A DNA stretch of 64,000 nt from Aliarcobacter sp. (GTDB lineage Bacteria; Campylobacterota; Campylobacteria; Campylobacterales; Arcobacteraceae): positions 1 to 64,000 of the forward strand of contig JAQTXB010000014.1 in the NCBI GenBank assembly GCA_028688995.1. Direction: 5' to 3'. Positions within the stretch are counted from its first letter, which is position 1. Each line of letters opens with the position of its first letter. Of the stretch, positions 7,875-17,325 are shown piece by piece. Below the pieces are notes generated by a model, which worked only from the letters and a program-made list of their open reading frames with translations, was not told where the DNA came from and did no database searches. The translations under genes were made by a program, and so were the position numbers.

Positions 7875-9078
7875 GTATAGTGGTTTTGATTCAAATGGTT
7901 TAAAAGTCAAATCAAAACTTGAAGCAGCTTCTTTGGAAGAGGCAAAACAAAAACTAAAAGTAAAGAGCATTTTGCACACTTCTTTAGAAGAAGAGAATTT
8001 TTCTTTATCAAATTTCTCTTTTAAAAGAAGAAAAAGTATTAGTCTAGCCAACTTATCATATCTAAGTCGGGATTTAAGTATCTATTTAAATTCCGGAATC
8101 TCTTTGATTCAATCAATAGATTTATTAAAACAGAGATATAAAAATGACAAAACATTGGGTTCTTTTTTTGAATCAATTGCCACATATTTAGATGAGGGGA
8201 AAACTTTTTATTTAGCTTTGGATTCTCAAAATATACTAAAACTTCCAGAATTTTATAAACAATCAATAAAAATAAGTGAAAATGGTGGATTATTAGAGTC
8301 TGTTTTATTTGAACTTTCAACTTTTTTAAAAGAGCAAGATAGAATCAAAAAACAAGTGGCTTCTGCTATGGCTTATCCTATGTTTATTCTTTTTATATCT
8401 TTTTTTATGGTGGGATTTATGTTAAGTTTTATCGTTCCAAAAATTACAGATATTTTTACTCAAATAAATCAAGAACTTCCAACAAGTACAAAAATAGTTA
8501 TAAAATTAGGAGATTTTTTCTCAAATAATTATCCTTATATAATCTTAGCTTTTATTGTAATCATTGGAGGATTTATTTTTTTATTGAAAAAATCAAAAAC
8601 CTTCAAATATGCCTTTGATAAGTTTTGTTTAAAAATTCCATTTTTTTCAACAATGATAGAACAAGGTGAACTTTCAAGATTTTCTTATATGAACTCAATA
8701 CTTATAAAATCAGGAGTTCCAATAGTTCAAGCCATAAACTTAGGTGCAAATATTTTAAAAAACTCAGTAATAAAAAGAGTTTTTATTGAAGCTTCTAAAA
8801 GTGTAGTGGAAGGGAAAAAACTCTCTGTGTTACTTAGCCATAATAAAATATATAAAATTGATGAAGCTTTTGTCCACTCAATTGCAATTGGAGAAGATAC
8901 AAGTAAATTAGCTCAAATTTTAAGTAATTTAGCCTCTTTATATAATGAAGCAAATAAAGATAAAACAGATATATTTTTAGCTTTATTGGAACCTATTTTT
9001 ATGCTTTTTGTAGGTTCTACTATTGGATTTATTGTAATTGCAATGCTTTTGCCAATCTTCTCGATGAATTTGGCTTAA
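7864..9078 (+). CDS. gspF: Type II secretion inner-membrane platform protein GspF
   Basis: 404 residues, the usual length. It has two T2SSF repeats: one around residues 65-185 ending in the membrane segment PMFILFISFFMVGFML, and one around 265-395 ending in a terminal hydrophobic stretch. Another membrane segment lies near 222-245. Motifs LSRDLSIYLNSGISLIQSI and RFSYMNSILIKSGVPIVQAI are the paired cytoplasmic four-helix domains. It should connect the GspE ATPase to the pseudopilus base. Confidence 0.95.
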   Translation: MLFKYSGFDSNGLKVKSKLEAASLEEAKQKLKVKSILHTSLEEENFSLSNFSFKRRKSISLANLSYLSRDLSIYLNSGISLIQSIDLLKQRYKNDKTLGSFFESIATYLDEGKTFYLALDSQNILKLPEFYKQSIKISENGGLLESVLFELSTFLKEQDRIKKQVASAMAYPMFILFISFFMVGFMLSFIVPKITDIFTQINQELPTSTKIVIKLGDFFSNNYPYIILAFIVIIGGFIFLLKKSKTFKYAFDKFCLKIPFFSTMIEQGELSRFSYMNSILIKSGVPIVQAINLGANILKNSVIKRVFIEASKSVVEGKKLSVLLSHNKIYKIDEAFVHSIAIGEDTSKLAQILSNLASLYNEANKDKTDIFLALLEPIFMLFVGSTIGFIVIAMLLPIFSMNLA

Positions 9079-9079
9079 G

Positions 9080-9739
9080 ATGAAAAAATCTATTGTTTTA
9101 CTTATCTCTTTATTTTTTATAGCAGCTGTGTCTTTATTGATTATCCAAAATCTTAAAGACATAAATTCTTATGTAAATGAGCAAAATAGTAAGTTTGCTA
9201 AAACACAAATAATGTTTTTTTTAAATAATACAAAAGATGAAGTATCAAAAGTTTTATCACAAAATGAAGAAAATGATATTCGCTCTTATTTGGATATGAC
9301 TTATCCTATAGTTGTAAAAGATGCAAAGATTTTAGTAAAACTACAAGAGTATGATAAATATAATATCAACCTTTTAAAAAGTAAGGATGAAAAAGATTAT
9401 GAATATATAAAAAAGTTTTTTGAAAAAAATGGTGTTTATGATACTGAGACTTTTAGATATTTAATGAAAGAGAAACAAGATATAAATAACTATATACAAT
9501 TAAATGATTTATTGATAAACATAACAAAAGAGAGTTCAGATAAACGAATTTTAGATTTAAAAGATTATTTGGGTTTTATAAAATTTGATAAAAAAGATAC
9601 CAATATGAATGATGAAAAAAAAGAGATACTTTTTTATGAACTATTTGTAAAAGTAGATTATTTAAAACAATTTGTAAAAGCCTATTATATATTAAATAAA
9701 AATGGAGGAGTAGAGTATTTTGAGCTTAGTTTCAAGTAA
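9080..9739 (+). CDS. Probable GspK-like minor pseudopilin (divergent)
   Basis: 219 residues with no confident family by eye. The N-terminus KKSIVLLISLFFIAAVSLL is a single membrane helix with a short basic leader. It lacks the Glu at +5 that other pseudopilins have; GspK is the one pseudopilin that normally lacks it. The remainder is alpha-helical and charged, which fits the GspK alpha domain, though 219 residues is short against roughly 300 or more. It lies between gspF and a gspL-like gene, overlapping the latter by 20 bases. The assignment rests on topology and position. Confidence 0.45.
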   Translation: MKKSIVLLISLFFIAAVSLLIIQNLKDINSYVNEQNSKFAKTQIMFFLNNTKDEVSKVLSQNEENDIRSYLDMTYPIVVKDAKILVKLQEYDKYNINLLKSKDEKDYEYIKKFFEKNGVYDTETFRYLMKEKQDINNYIQLNDLLINITKESSDKRILDLKDYLGFIKFDKKDTNMNDEKKEILFYELFVKVDYLKQFVKAYYILNKNGGVEYFELSFK

Positions 9740-10634
9740 AAGTAAAAAAGTCTTTTTATGTTCTAACATGAAAATAGGTGAAACTTCAAAGGTTGATATT
9801 ATTTTATCACCTGAGTTTTATTGGGTTAGAGTATTTGATATACCTGTAAAAAATATAACACAAGCAAAAGCTGTAATACCAGCTTTATTTGAGGATATTT
9901 TACAAGAAGTTAGTGAACTCTCTTATCAGGTAATAAAATCCGAAGAGAATAAATATCTATGTTTTGCATATATAAATAAAAAAATATTTGAAGCAGTAAA
10001 AGATTCAGGTGTAAATTTATCTTTGGTAAATGCTATCTATTTTGCACAAAACGAGTGTAAGGAATTTAGACAGTTTTGTATAGATGATAAAAGTTTTTTA
10101 TATACAAGTGATGATATTTTGGTAAAAGTTCCAAATGAAGTATTAACTCAAAAAGTAGTTTTAAATGATTTCATTGAAAATATAAATCTATCTTCAAATA
10201 AAATAGATATAAAGTTTTACAATAATTTTTTGAGTTCAAAACAAATTTATATAGTTTTGATTATTTGTACGATTATTTTTACAATTAATTTTTTTAAATA
10301 TTTTGCTTATGAAAATGAAATATCAAAACTTGATGAAAAAATAGAAAAAATAAAAATCTCAAATAATCTTCCCTCAAGCACAATTCAAATTGATTCAATA
10401 ATAAAAGCAAATACAACTATTGCCCAAAAAGAGATAAATAAAAGAGAAGCCTTGTTTTATCTTTTGGCAAATAATAATATTGATATAAAAGATATAACAT
10501 TACAAGGTGATGTGTTAGATATAAATCTTTTAAATGTTGATAAGAAAAAAACTGAAGATTATATATCAAAAAAATATAAAATAATTTCAAGCACAACAAA
10601 TAATTTGATTTTAAATATAAAGGTTCAGTTATGA
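9720..10634 (+). CDS. GspL-like T2SS assembly-platform protein
   Basis: 304 residues, TTG start with GGAGG about 11 bases upstream. Residues 1-170 are predicted cytoplasmic and read like an actin-fold fragment as in GspL/PilM. One membrane helix near 176-192 (IYIVLIICTIIFTINFF) follows, then a coiled coil and a small periplasmic domain. This is GspL topology, but the protein is shorter than typical GspL (about 400). GspL recruits the GspE ATPase to the membrane. Next to it lies a GspM-like gene, overlapping four bases. Confidence 0.6.
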   Translation: MSLVSSKSKKVFLCSNMKIGETSKVDIILSPEFYWVRVFDIPVKNITQAKAVIPALFEDILQEVSELSYQVIKSEENKYLCFAYINKKIFEAVKDSGVNLSLVNAIYFAQNECKEFRQFCIDDKSFLYTSDDILVKVPNEVLTQKVVLNDFIENINLSSNKIDIKFYNNFLSSKQIYIVLIICTIIFTINFFKYFAYENEISKLDEKIEKIKISNNLPSSTIQIDSIIKANTTIAQKEINKREALFYLLANNNIDIKDITLQGDVLDINLLNVDKKKTEDYISKKYKIISSTTNNLILNIKVQL

Positions 10635-11026
10635 ATAGATTAAATCCTTTATATATAATCTTACTTTTTATTACAATAGTTTTTTTATCTTTTTACTCAA
10701 TTTCAAATGAGAAAAATGCCTATTCAAAGAAAGTTGAAGAGGCAAGAGAATTAGAAATTAAAGCTTTAGAATTTAAGAATTTAGTAAATGCGTGGACAAG
10801 TGAAAAGTATATAAATAGTACTTTAGATGAGATTTCAAAAAGTCAGATTTTTGTAAAAGAGACAATTTCAAGAAGTTCAACAAAAGAGCTTATAAAAATA
10901 AGAATTGATTCTGCTAATCTTGAAGTTCTAGATATTTTCTTAAATAAAGTTTTAAATAAACAGCTAATAATCAAAAGAATGCAATTAGATAAAAACTCTA
11001 TAAATTTAGAAATAGGTATTAAATAA
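10631..11026 (+). CDS. GspM-like T2SS assembly-platform protein
   Basis: 131 residues. A short cytoplasmic N-terminus and one membrane helix (LYIILLFITIVFLSFYSI) are followed by a coiled-coil segment rich in Glu and Lys. A small alpha/beta periplasmic domain ends in KRMQLDKNSINLEIGIK. Size and layout match GspM, which binds and stabilises GspL. Sequence alone is too variable to prove this. Its ATG overlaps the gspL-like stop, and its own stop overlaps the next start by one base. Confidence 0.6.
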   Translation: MNRLNPLYIILLFITIVFLSFYSISNEKNAYSKKVEEARELEIKALEFKNLVNAWTSEKYINSTLDEISKSQIFVKETISRSSTKELIKIRIDSANLEVLDIFLNKVLNKQLIIKRMQLDKNSINLEIGIK

Positions 11027-11553
11027 TGAAAAAAATATTAAAACTCTTTTTATATCTTTTTGTTTTTATTGTGTTTTTTATAATATTTTTACCAAAAGAG
11101 TCTTTTTATAATCTTTTGGAAAAAGAGTTAGAAAAAAATCAAATTGTAGTTTCTAATGAGACTAAAAAAGAAAATCCATTCTCCTTTTCTGTAATGAATG
11201 CAGATATTTTTTATCAAGGAATTAATATGGCAAAAGTAGATGAAATCACTTTTAAAACTTATCTACTTCAAACAAAAGTTACTATTAAAAATATTAATTT
11301 TCTAGATACTTTAAGTTCTTTTGCTCCAACACCAATAAATGAAATTGTTCTTAAATACTCTATTTTGGATGTTAATAAAATCAATATTAAATCTAATGGA
11401 ACTTTTGGTGAACTTAGTGGAGATATAAATATTTTAAAAAGAGAAGTTAGAATTGAACTAAATGCTTCTTCACTGATGAAAAGTTCATATAGTAAACTTC
11501 TCAAATATATGAAATTTGAAAATGAAAGGTATGTTTATGAATATAAATTTTAA
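11026..11553 (+). CDS. GspN-like T2SS accessory protein
   Basis: 175 residues. One N-terminal membrane helix (LFLYLFVFIVFFIIFLP) anchors a periplasmic beta-rich domain. Near the C-terminus the segment IKSNGTFGELSGDINILK resembles the repeated G-x-LSG-x-I turns of GspN. GspN is dispensable in many T2SS and often sits between M and C, as here. The overlap with the downstream gspC ORF is short if gspC starts at 11537. Confidence 0.55.
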   Translation: MKKILKLFLYLFVFIVFFIIFLPKESFYNLLEKELEKNQIVVSNETKKENPFSFSVMNADIFYQGINMAKVDEITFKTYLLQTKVTIKNINFLDTLSSFAPTPINEIVLKYSILDVNKINIKSNGTFGELSGDINILKREVRIELNASSLMKSSYSKLLKYMKFENERYVYEYKF

Positions 11554-12352
11554 TACACTATTTCAAAAATCTTTACCTTTGATATATGTGATTTTATTTG
11601 CTTTTTTACTAAATAGTGTAATCTTTTTTTATCTTCCTAAAAGTGGTGTTGATTTTGTAAAAAATGACTCTTTATTTTTAGATTATAAGAAATATGGTTT
11701 TTACTCAAATATAAAAAATATAGAAAAAAAAGTTGATAATGAAAGTTCAAAACAGATTGTACAAACTCTTTCAAAATATAATTTAAAAGCTATTTATTTA
11801 GTTAATAACGATATTGGTTGGATTACTATCGAAGAAAAATCAGGGGAAAGTAGTTTTATTTTAGCTCAAGATGAGCAAATTGATGGATATAAACTTTTTA
11901 AGTTTTATAAAAACTATGTATTATTTATAAAAGAGAATAAAGAGTTTAAATTGGAAATAAAAGAAGAAGATAATGGTACTTTAAATTTTATTGAGCCCTC
12001 AAATAATCAAAAACAAGAGATAGTTATAAAAAATAATGGTGCAATAATCAGTAGAGATTATCTGAACTCTTATACTTCAAATATAGATAAAGTCTGGAAA
12101 GATATAACAATAGATGAGATTAAAAATGCTAATAAAATTGAGGGGTTCAAAATAAGTAAGGTAGTAAAAAATTCTGTTTTTGAAAAGATTGGTTTAAAAG
12201 AGGGCGATATAATAAAAACTATCAATAATAATGCTTTAAACTCTTATGGTGATGCTATGAAAGTTTACAGCAATATTAAAGATACGACTTATTTGAATAT
12301 TGAGGTTTTGAGAAAAAATGAAGTAGTGGAGTTGAATTATGAGATTAATTAG
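11537..12352 (+). CDS. gspC: GspC-like T2SS protein with C-terminal PDZ domain
   Basis: About 271 residues from the ATG at 11537, chosen because GAAAGG sits seven bases upstream; ATGs at 11522 and 11531 are alternatives. An N-terminal membrane helix (LPLIYVILFAFLLNSVIFF) is followed by a homology-region-like domain. A PDZ domain covers about the last 80 residues, with GFKISKVVKNSVFEKIGLKE and GDIIKTINNNAL. GspC links the inner-membrane platform to the secretin and helps pick substrates. It overlaps gspD by 14 bases. Confidence 0.85.
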   Translation: MNINFNTLFQKSLPLIYVILFAFLLNSVIFFYLPKSGVDFVKNDSLFLDYKKYGFYSNIKNIEKKVDNESSKQIVQTLSKYNLKAIYLVNNDIGWITIEEKSGESSFILAQDEQIDGYKLFKFYKNYVLFIKENKEFKLEIKEEDNGTLNFIEPSNNQKQEIVIKNNGAIISRDYLNSYTSNIDKVWKDITIDEIKNANKIEGFKISKVVKNSVFEKIGLKEGDIIKTINNNALNSYGDAMKVYSNIKDTTYLNIEVLRKNEVVELNYEIN

Positions 12353-14282
12353 TAAGATTTTGTTGGTAGGAGTATTTGTTTTTACTTTAAGTGCTGAAGA
12401 AAAAATAAACATAAATTTTAAAGATTTGAAGATTATGGATTTAGTAAAAATTACTTCTAAAATCATAGATAAAAATATTTTGATAACAGAAGATATAAAA
12501 GGAAATGTCGATTTTATTTCAAATAAACCCGTGAATAAAGATGAGTTGATAAAAATCTTAGGATTTGTTCTTGAAGATAAAGGTTACTCTTTGGTTCAAA
12601 GTGATGAAATGCTAAGAATCGTTAAATTAAATGAAAGTGCAAATAGTAATCTTCCTATTGCAAACAATAATCCAAAAGATGACTTATACTGGATGGTAAC
12701 AGAGGTTTTTACAGTAAAAGATACTGATGTTGATTATGTTGCTTCAAAAATAAGACATCTTGTTTCAAAAGAGGGAAAGTTAGTTACTAATAAAGATTCA
12801 AATGCCTTAGTAATTACAGATTTCAAAGATAATATAACAACAGTTAAAGAGGTTGTAAATATTATGACTTCAGGGGCAAATAAAGATACTGTAATTGTTG
12901 AATTAAAAAATATTGATGCAAGTGATGCAAAGAAAAATCTTGATGCAATAGCAAAATCAAAATTCAATGATAAAGTAGAAACACAAAAAGTATCAATTAT
13001 TGATAATAAAGATAATAACTCTGTAGTAATAATAGGTGAAAAAAGTAATATAAATTATCTAGCTAGATATATAAAAAATGTAGATAGTAATAGCTCTTTA
13101 GTAAAAAGAGAAGTAAAAGTTTTCTCTTTAAAAAATGTGGATGCGGTGAATGTAATAAAAATACTTGATTCAATTGTAGGTAAAAAAACATATTCAGATC
13201 CAAATAGTAAACCTTTAGTTTCAGCAGATGAAGAATCAAATGCAATAGTTGTAATGGGCCCATCTGATGAGCTTGATTATATAAGTAAATTAGTTGAAGA
13301 ATTAGATAAAGAGAAAGGTCAAGTTTATGTACAAGCTAGAATCATTGAAGTAAATGATGAGTTGGTTGATAATATTGGAGTTCAATATGGAATATTTGGA
13401 GGCACATCAGGAAGTAATGGACTTGCAACTTTCTCTTCAAATTTAAATGGAGGTTCGAATTCAATCTCTTTAGTTAAAGATGCAATTGGGTTAGATATTC
13501 CTGATATAAAATCAGGTTTAGCACTTGGAGCTTCATTAAATCTTTTAAAACAAAATGGTGCTTTAGATGTAGTTTCTGAACCATCAATTTTAGCTGTTAA
13601 TAATAAAGAGAGTTCAATTTATGTGGGTGAAAAGATTTCAATTCAGACATCAAGTTCTGTAACAGATGGAGGAACAGAAAGAAAAAATTATCAACGTGAA
13701 GATGTGGGTTTAACACTTAAAGTAAAACCTAGAATCTCAAGTGAATCAAAAGTTACTCTTGAAATAAGTACCTTATTAGAGGGAATTAAAACTACTCAAA
13801 CTGCCAGTGGAAATCCAGATACTTTGAAAAAAGAGATTAAAACAGCAGCTATTTTAAATAATGGAGAAAGTGTAATCATTGGAGGATTAATAGAAAATAA
13901 AAATGAATCAACAACACAGAAAGTCCCACTTTTAGGAGATGTACCACTTGTTGGAACTTTATTTACAAATGATGCAACAACAATGAAAAAGAATAATTTA
14001 GTAGTTATAATCACTCCATATATGATACCAAAAGCAAAAGATATAACATATGTTAGAAATCAGTTAGCTGAACTTAAAGGTATGGAAGATAGATATTTAG
14101 AAGAATCATTAGTTAAATTAAAAGAGGATGCAATTAAGAAAAAAATAGATACAAAAAAGAGAGAAGATAAAATAAAAGGATTAAATTCTCAATTAAAGGA
14201 TTTAAATGGGGAAAATAGTCAAAAAACACAAGATGATAAGATAAACCATGAAAAAAGAATAAACGAGATTTTAGGGCAATAA
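12339..14282 (+). CDS. gspD: Type II secretion outer-membrane secretin GspD
   Basis: 647 residues with a signal peptide ending around LSAEE. The N0 domain covers about 25-95 (INFKDLKIMDLVKI). N1-N3 repeats follow to about 330, visible as repeated V-x-xL-KN-x-DA units. The secretin core runs from about 335 to 565 with VSEPSILAVNNKESSIYVG, LTLKVKPRIS and the lip/gate segment VPLLGDVPLVGTLF. The last 70 residues are a Lys/Glu-rich coiled tail that may serve as a pilotin or anchoring site. No pilotin gene is seen. The ring is the exit pore. Confidence 0.95.
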   Translation: MRLISKILLVGVFVFTLSAEEKININFKDLKIMDLVKITSKIIDKNILITEDIKGNVDFISNKPVNKDELIKILGFVLEDKGYSLVQSDEMLRIVKLNESANSNLPIANNNPKDDLYWMVTEVFTVKDTDVDYVASKIRHLVSKEGKLVTNKDSNALVITDFKDNITTVKEVVNIMTSGANKDTVIVELKNIDASDAKKNLDAIAKSKFNDKVETQKVSIIDNKDNNSVVIIGEKSNINYLARYIKNVDSNSSLVKREVKVFSLKNVDAVNVIKILDSIVGKKTYSDPNSKPLVSADEESNAIVVMGPSDELDYISKLVEELDKEKGQVYVQARIIEVNDELVDNIGVQYGIFGGTSGSNGLATFSSNLNGGSNSISLVKDAIGLDIPDIKSGLALGASLNLLKQNGALDVVSEPSILAVNNKESSIYVGEKISIQTSSSVTDGGTERKNYQREDVGLTLKVKPRISSESKVTLEISTLLEGIKTTQTASGNPDTLKKEIKTAAILNNGESVIIGGLIENKNESTTQKVPLLGDVPLVGTLFTNDATTMKKNNLVVIITPYMIPKAKDITYVRNQLAELKGMEDRYLEESLVKLKEDAIKKKIDTKKREDKIKGLNSQLKDLNGENSQKTQDDKINHEKRINEILGQ

Positions 14283-14283
14283 A

Positions 14284-15789
14284 ATGAATATAAATGAAAT
14301 CCATAATCTAAATTTAATTCCTTTTGATGAAGCAAATAATTATACAACAGCCTTAAAAAACTATGTTTTATATACAAAAATAGATGAGTTAGTTGTAATT
14401 GCCCTCTCAAGAGATTATATGAGTATCTCTTTGGATTATCTCTCAAAACTTGACTCAAAAGAAGAGATAGTTTTTTTAGACGACCTCTCTTTTGAAAAGC
14501 TTTATAATAAATTTTTAGAGATAAAAACAGATAAAGAGATGAGTGCAATCCAACAAGAACAAGAGGACGCAACTTTAAGTGATGATGATTTTTCTGTTAG
14601 TGAGTTTTTAAAAGTTGGAAGTGATATTTTAACATCAGAAGAATCAGCTCCAATTATTAAATTTGTAAATTCACTTTTTTATCAAGCAATAAAGAAAAAA
14701 TCATCTGATATTCATATCGAAATGCATGAATTTAAAGCTGAAGTAAGATATAGAGTTGATGGAGTTTTAACAAAACATATTGAACTTGATAAAAATATTA
14801 TGTCTTTAGTAATATCAAGAATAAAAGTTGTTTCAAATCTTGATATTAGTGAAAAAAGAGTTCCCCAAGATGGACGAACTCAAATCAAAATTGCAGGAAA
14901 AACTCTGGATATTAGGGTTTCTATTCTTCCTACTTTTTATGGTGAAAGAGTTGTTATGAGAATTTTGATGCAAAGTGAAGATATTTTAAGTATCAAAGAG
15001 TTAGGTTTTCCTTCATATATAACTGATGAACTTGAAAGTGTATTAGGAAATTCTTATGGCATGGTATTAGTAACTGGTCCCACTGGAAGTGGAAAATCTA
15101 CAACTTTACACTCACTTTTACATCAAGTTGTTAGTGAGGAAAAAAATATCATTACAGTAGAAGATCCAGTTGAGTATAAATCAAATGAATTCTCACAAAT
15201 ACAAGTTAATAATAAAGTGGGACTTACTTTTGCAGCTGGATTAAGATCAATTCTAAGACAAGATCCAGATATTATAATGGTTGGAGAAATAAGAGATAGT
15301 GAAACAGCAGCAATTGCAGTTCAATCAGCACTTACGGGACATTTACTTTTTTCAACACTTCATACAAACAGAGCACCAGCTGCAATTACAAGACTTATTG
15401 ATATGGGAGTTGAAAAATTTTTGATTTCATCTTCATTACTTGCAGTTTTAGCTCAAAGATTAGTGCGAAAACTTTGTAATGATTGCAAATGCGCTGATGA
15501 TTCATTAGCTTCACACAATCTTTTTGGATTTGATTCAAATAAAACTATATATAAACCAGTTGGTTGTAAATCTTGTAATTTTACTGGATATAAAGGAAGA
15601 GTTGCCATTGGGGAACTGTTTATTATAAATGATGAGATAAAAGAGTATTTAAAAGGTGATGTTGATGATAATACTTTGATGAAGATGGCTTTAAAAAGTG
15701 GAATGATTAGTTTAGATAACCAACTAAAAATGATGTTAGAAAATGGTGATACTTCAGTTTCAGAAGTTGTAAGAATAGGTATAAAATAG
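14284..15789 (+). CDS. gspE: Type II secretion ATPase GspE
   Basis: 501 residues. An N-terminal domain is followed by KKKSSDIHIEMHEF and the catalytic ATPase domain. Walker A is GPTGSGKSTTL (about residue 262 on), the Asp box follows, and Walker B is PDIIMVGEIRDSETA. The His box GHLLFSTLHTN is intact. Four zinc cysteines lie in CNDCKC and CKSC within a 44-residue insertion, typical of GspE/PilB. It powers pseudopilus growth through GspF and GspL. The stop overlaps the next GTG start by one base. Confidence 0.96.
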   Translation: MNINEIHNLNLIPFDEANNYTTALKNYVLYTKIDELVVIALSRDYMSISLDYLSKLDSKEEIVFLDDLSFEKLYNKFLEIKTDKEMSAIQQEQEDATLSDDDFSVSEFLKVGSDILTSEESAPIIKFVNSLFYQAIKKKSSDIHIEMHEFKAEVRYRVDGVLTKHIELDKNIMSLVISRIKVVSNLDISEKRVPQDGRTQIKIAGKTLDIRVSILPTFYGERVVMRILMQSEDILSIKELGFPSYITDELESVLGNSYGMVLVTGPTGSGKSTTLHSLLHQVVSEEKNIITVEDPVEYKSNEFSQIQVNNKVGLTFAAGLRSILRQDPDIIMVGEIRDSETAAIAVQSALTGHLLFSTLHTNRAPAAITRLIDMGVEKFLISSSLLAVLAQRLVRKLCNDCKCADDSLASHNLFGFDSNKTIYKPVGCKSCNFTGYKGRVAIGELFIINDEIKEYLKGDVDDNTLMKMALKSGMISLDNQLKMMLENGDTSVSEVVRIGIK

Positions 15790-16190
15790 TGAATAAAGCT
15801 TTTTCTTTAATGGAAGTTATTATTGCAATTGTGATGTTAAGTGTTGTTATGATTGCTTTACTTAAAATAAAAAGTGAGAATATTTTTTTAGTTTCAAAAA
15901 GCAATGAGAATACCAAAGCAAATGAGTATATTCTTTTAGCTGTAGATTTTAATGATGAAATATCAAATAAAAATGAGGATGTTTTTTTAAATAAAAGATA
16001 TACATATTCAAATGATGATGTAAGAAGAGAGTTAAAGGATATTAAGATTTCAATAAAAGATGATAAAGTTGAGTCAAAATCAATACAAAGTGATTTAAAT
16101 AATATAAATACAACAATATTTTCAAGAACTTATAGTTTAGAAAATAGTAATATCAAAAAAAAGATTTATAGTTTTAAGATTGAATTATGA
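15789..16190 (+). CDS. GspI-like minor pseudopilin
   Basis: 133 residues, GTG start overlapping the gspE stop. The prepilin signal is NKAFSLMEVIIAIVMLSVVM with Glu at +5. The mature domain is short and beta-rich. Position ahead of a larger pseudopilin, and the length, argue for GspI, which with J and K forms the pseudopilus tip. The assignment within the minor pseudopilins is by order, not by a diagnostic residue. Confidence 0.65.
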   Translation: MNKAFSLMEVIIAIVMLSVVMIALLKIKSENIFLVSKSNENTKANEYILLAVDFNDEISNKNEDVFLNKRYTYSNDDVRRELKDIKISIKDDKVESKSIQSDLNNINTTIFSRTYSLENSNIKKKIYSFKIEL

Positions 16191-16699
16191 AAAAATCATT
16201 TACTCTTTTAGAACTTCTTATTTCAATTACTCTATTTTCTATAATAGTTGTTTTTTTATATAAAACAATTGATCAAACAAAACATTCTAATAATCTTTTT
16301 TCGGACAAAGAACAAACCTTAAAAGAGTCAAATCATTTACATAATATTTTTTTGGAAGATATTGCAGAATCTTCAAATATTACAATTACAAGTGATAAAA
16401 ATAAAAACTCAATCGTTAAAATAGTAACAAATAATACCTATCACAATGCATCTTTTAATAATATCACTTATCTAATAAATTCATCAAAAAAGCTTGTAAG
16501 AATTGAAAGTTATCAAGCTTTTAATGAATTACAACCAATGACTTTAGATTTTGAAGCTAACTCTTACATAGATGTTTTATTGGAAGATATAGAGTTGTTT
16601 GAGTTAAAAAATAGTGGAGTTAATTATAACTTTTTATTAAAACAAAAAGATAGAGATAGAAGTTTTTTTAATACTTATAAACTTGGAAAAAATCTATGA
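16187..16699 (+). CDS. GspJ-like minor pseudopilin
   Basis: 170 residues, overlapping the preceding gene by four bases. The prepilin signal is KKSFTLLELLISITLFSIIV with Glu at +5, followed by a coiled linker and a beta domain. Larger size and last position fit GspJ. It ends the secretion operon; its 3' end overlaps the 3' end of the oppositely oriented HNH-like gene by six bases. No terminator separates them, so the two transcripts must overlap. Confidence 0.65.
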   Translation: MKKSFTLLELLISITLFSIIVVFLYKTIDQTKHSNNLFSDKEQTLKESNHLHNIFLEDIAESSNITITSDKNKNSIVKIVTNNTYHNASFNNITYLINSSKKLVRIESYQAFNELQPMTLDFEANSYIDVLLEDIELFELKNSGVNYNFLLKQKDRDRSFFNTYKLGKNL

Positions 16700-17314
16700 A
16701 TTTACAAAACCCATCAATTTATCACTTAAAACAAGTGATGCCATTGTATTCTTTGGATTTGTAGATGTTAGAATTTTATTACAATCAGTACATAAAATTA
16801 TGATATTTTCAAGATTATACCCACCCCCATCTTTTATCTCTTTTACAAAATTAGTGTGAGTATCTTTTAAATCAATATTAATTCCACATCTATTACAGCA
16901 TTTATTGTCTCTTCTCCATGCTGATTCTTTTCTTTGAGGCCAATCACTTGGATATTTTGGATTAGAAAGGGATTTATCTGTGTAATTTGCCCAAAGTTTT
17001 TCTTTTTGAATTGTTGTTTGAGTTTTTTTTAAATATTCAAAATTAAAAAATTGTTTAACAATATCTTCAACAATCAAAGTCTCTCTAATCTCTAAACTTG
17101 CTTCATTTTTTGTTTTTTCAATAATTGAAGAGTATTCAATATGGATTTTAGGATGATTATTTTGCATATGTGATTTTATATCATTAAGAAATAAAGTAAA
17201 GCTACCATTATTTTCATATTTAGCAGAAAATATTTTTTCTCTATAAATATAAAGTGGAATTAAACAAGCTATTAATAGGCTTGCTAAAATTGAAAAATCT
17301 GCACCTAAAATCAA
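16694..17314 (-). CDS. Membrane-anchored HNH-like protein with altered active site
   Basis: 206 residues, TTG start with AGGGATTAGG upstream. An N-terminal membrane helix (FSILASLLIACLIPLYIY, about 8-25) precedes a helical linker. A C-terminal HNH-type zinc fold has CNRCG and CTDC, with GGGYNLENIIILC between them. In a typical HNH the middle strand reads H-x-D-H; here the aligned residues are H-T-N-F, so the Asp-His pair is replaced by Asn-Phe. The four zinc cysteines remain. Nuclease activity is therefore doubtful. It lies downstream of the unknown 17326 gene and ends head-on with gspJ. Confidence 0.65.
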   Translation of the reverse strand: MILGADFSILASLLIACLIPLYIYREKIFSAKYENNGSFTLFLNDIKSHMQNNHPKIHIEYSSIIEKTKNEASLEIRETLIVEDIVKQFFNFEYLKKTQTTIQKEKLWANYTDKSLSNPKYPSDWPQRKESAWRRDNKCCNRCGINIDLKDTHTNFVKEIKDGGGYNLENIIILCTDCNKILTSTNPKNTMASLVLSDKLMGFVNS

Positions 17315-17325
17315 AACCTAATCCC

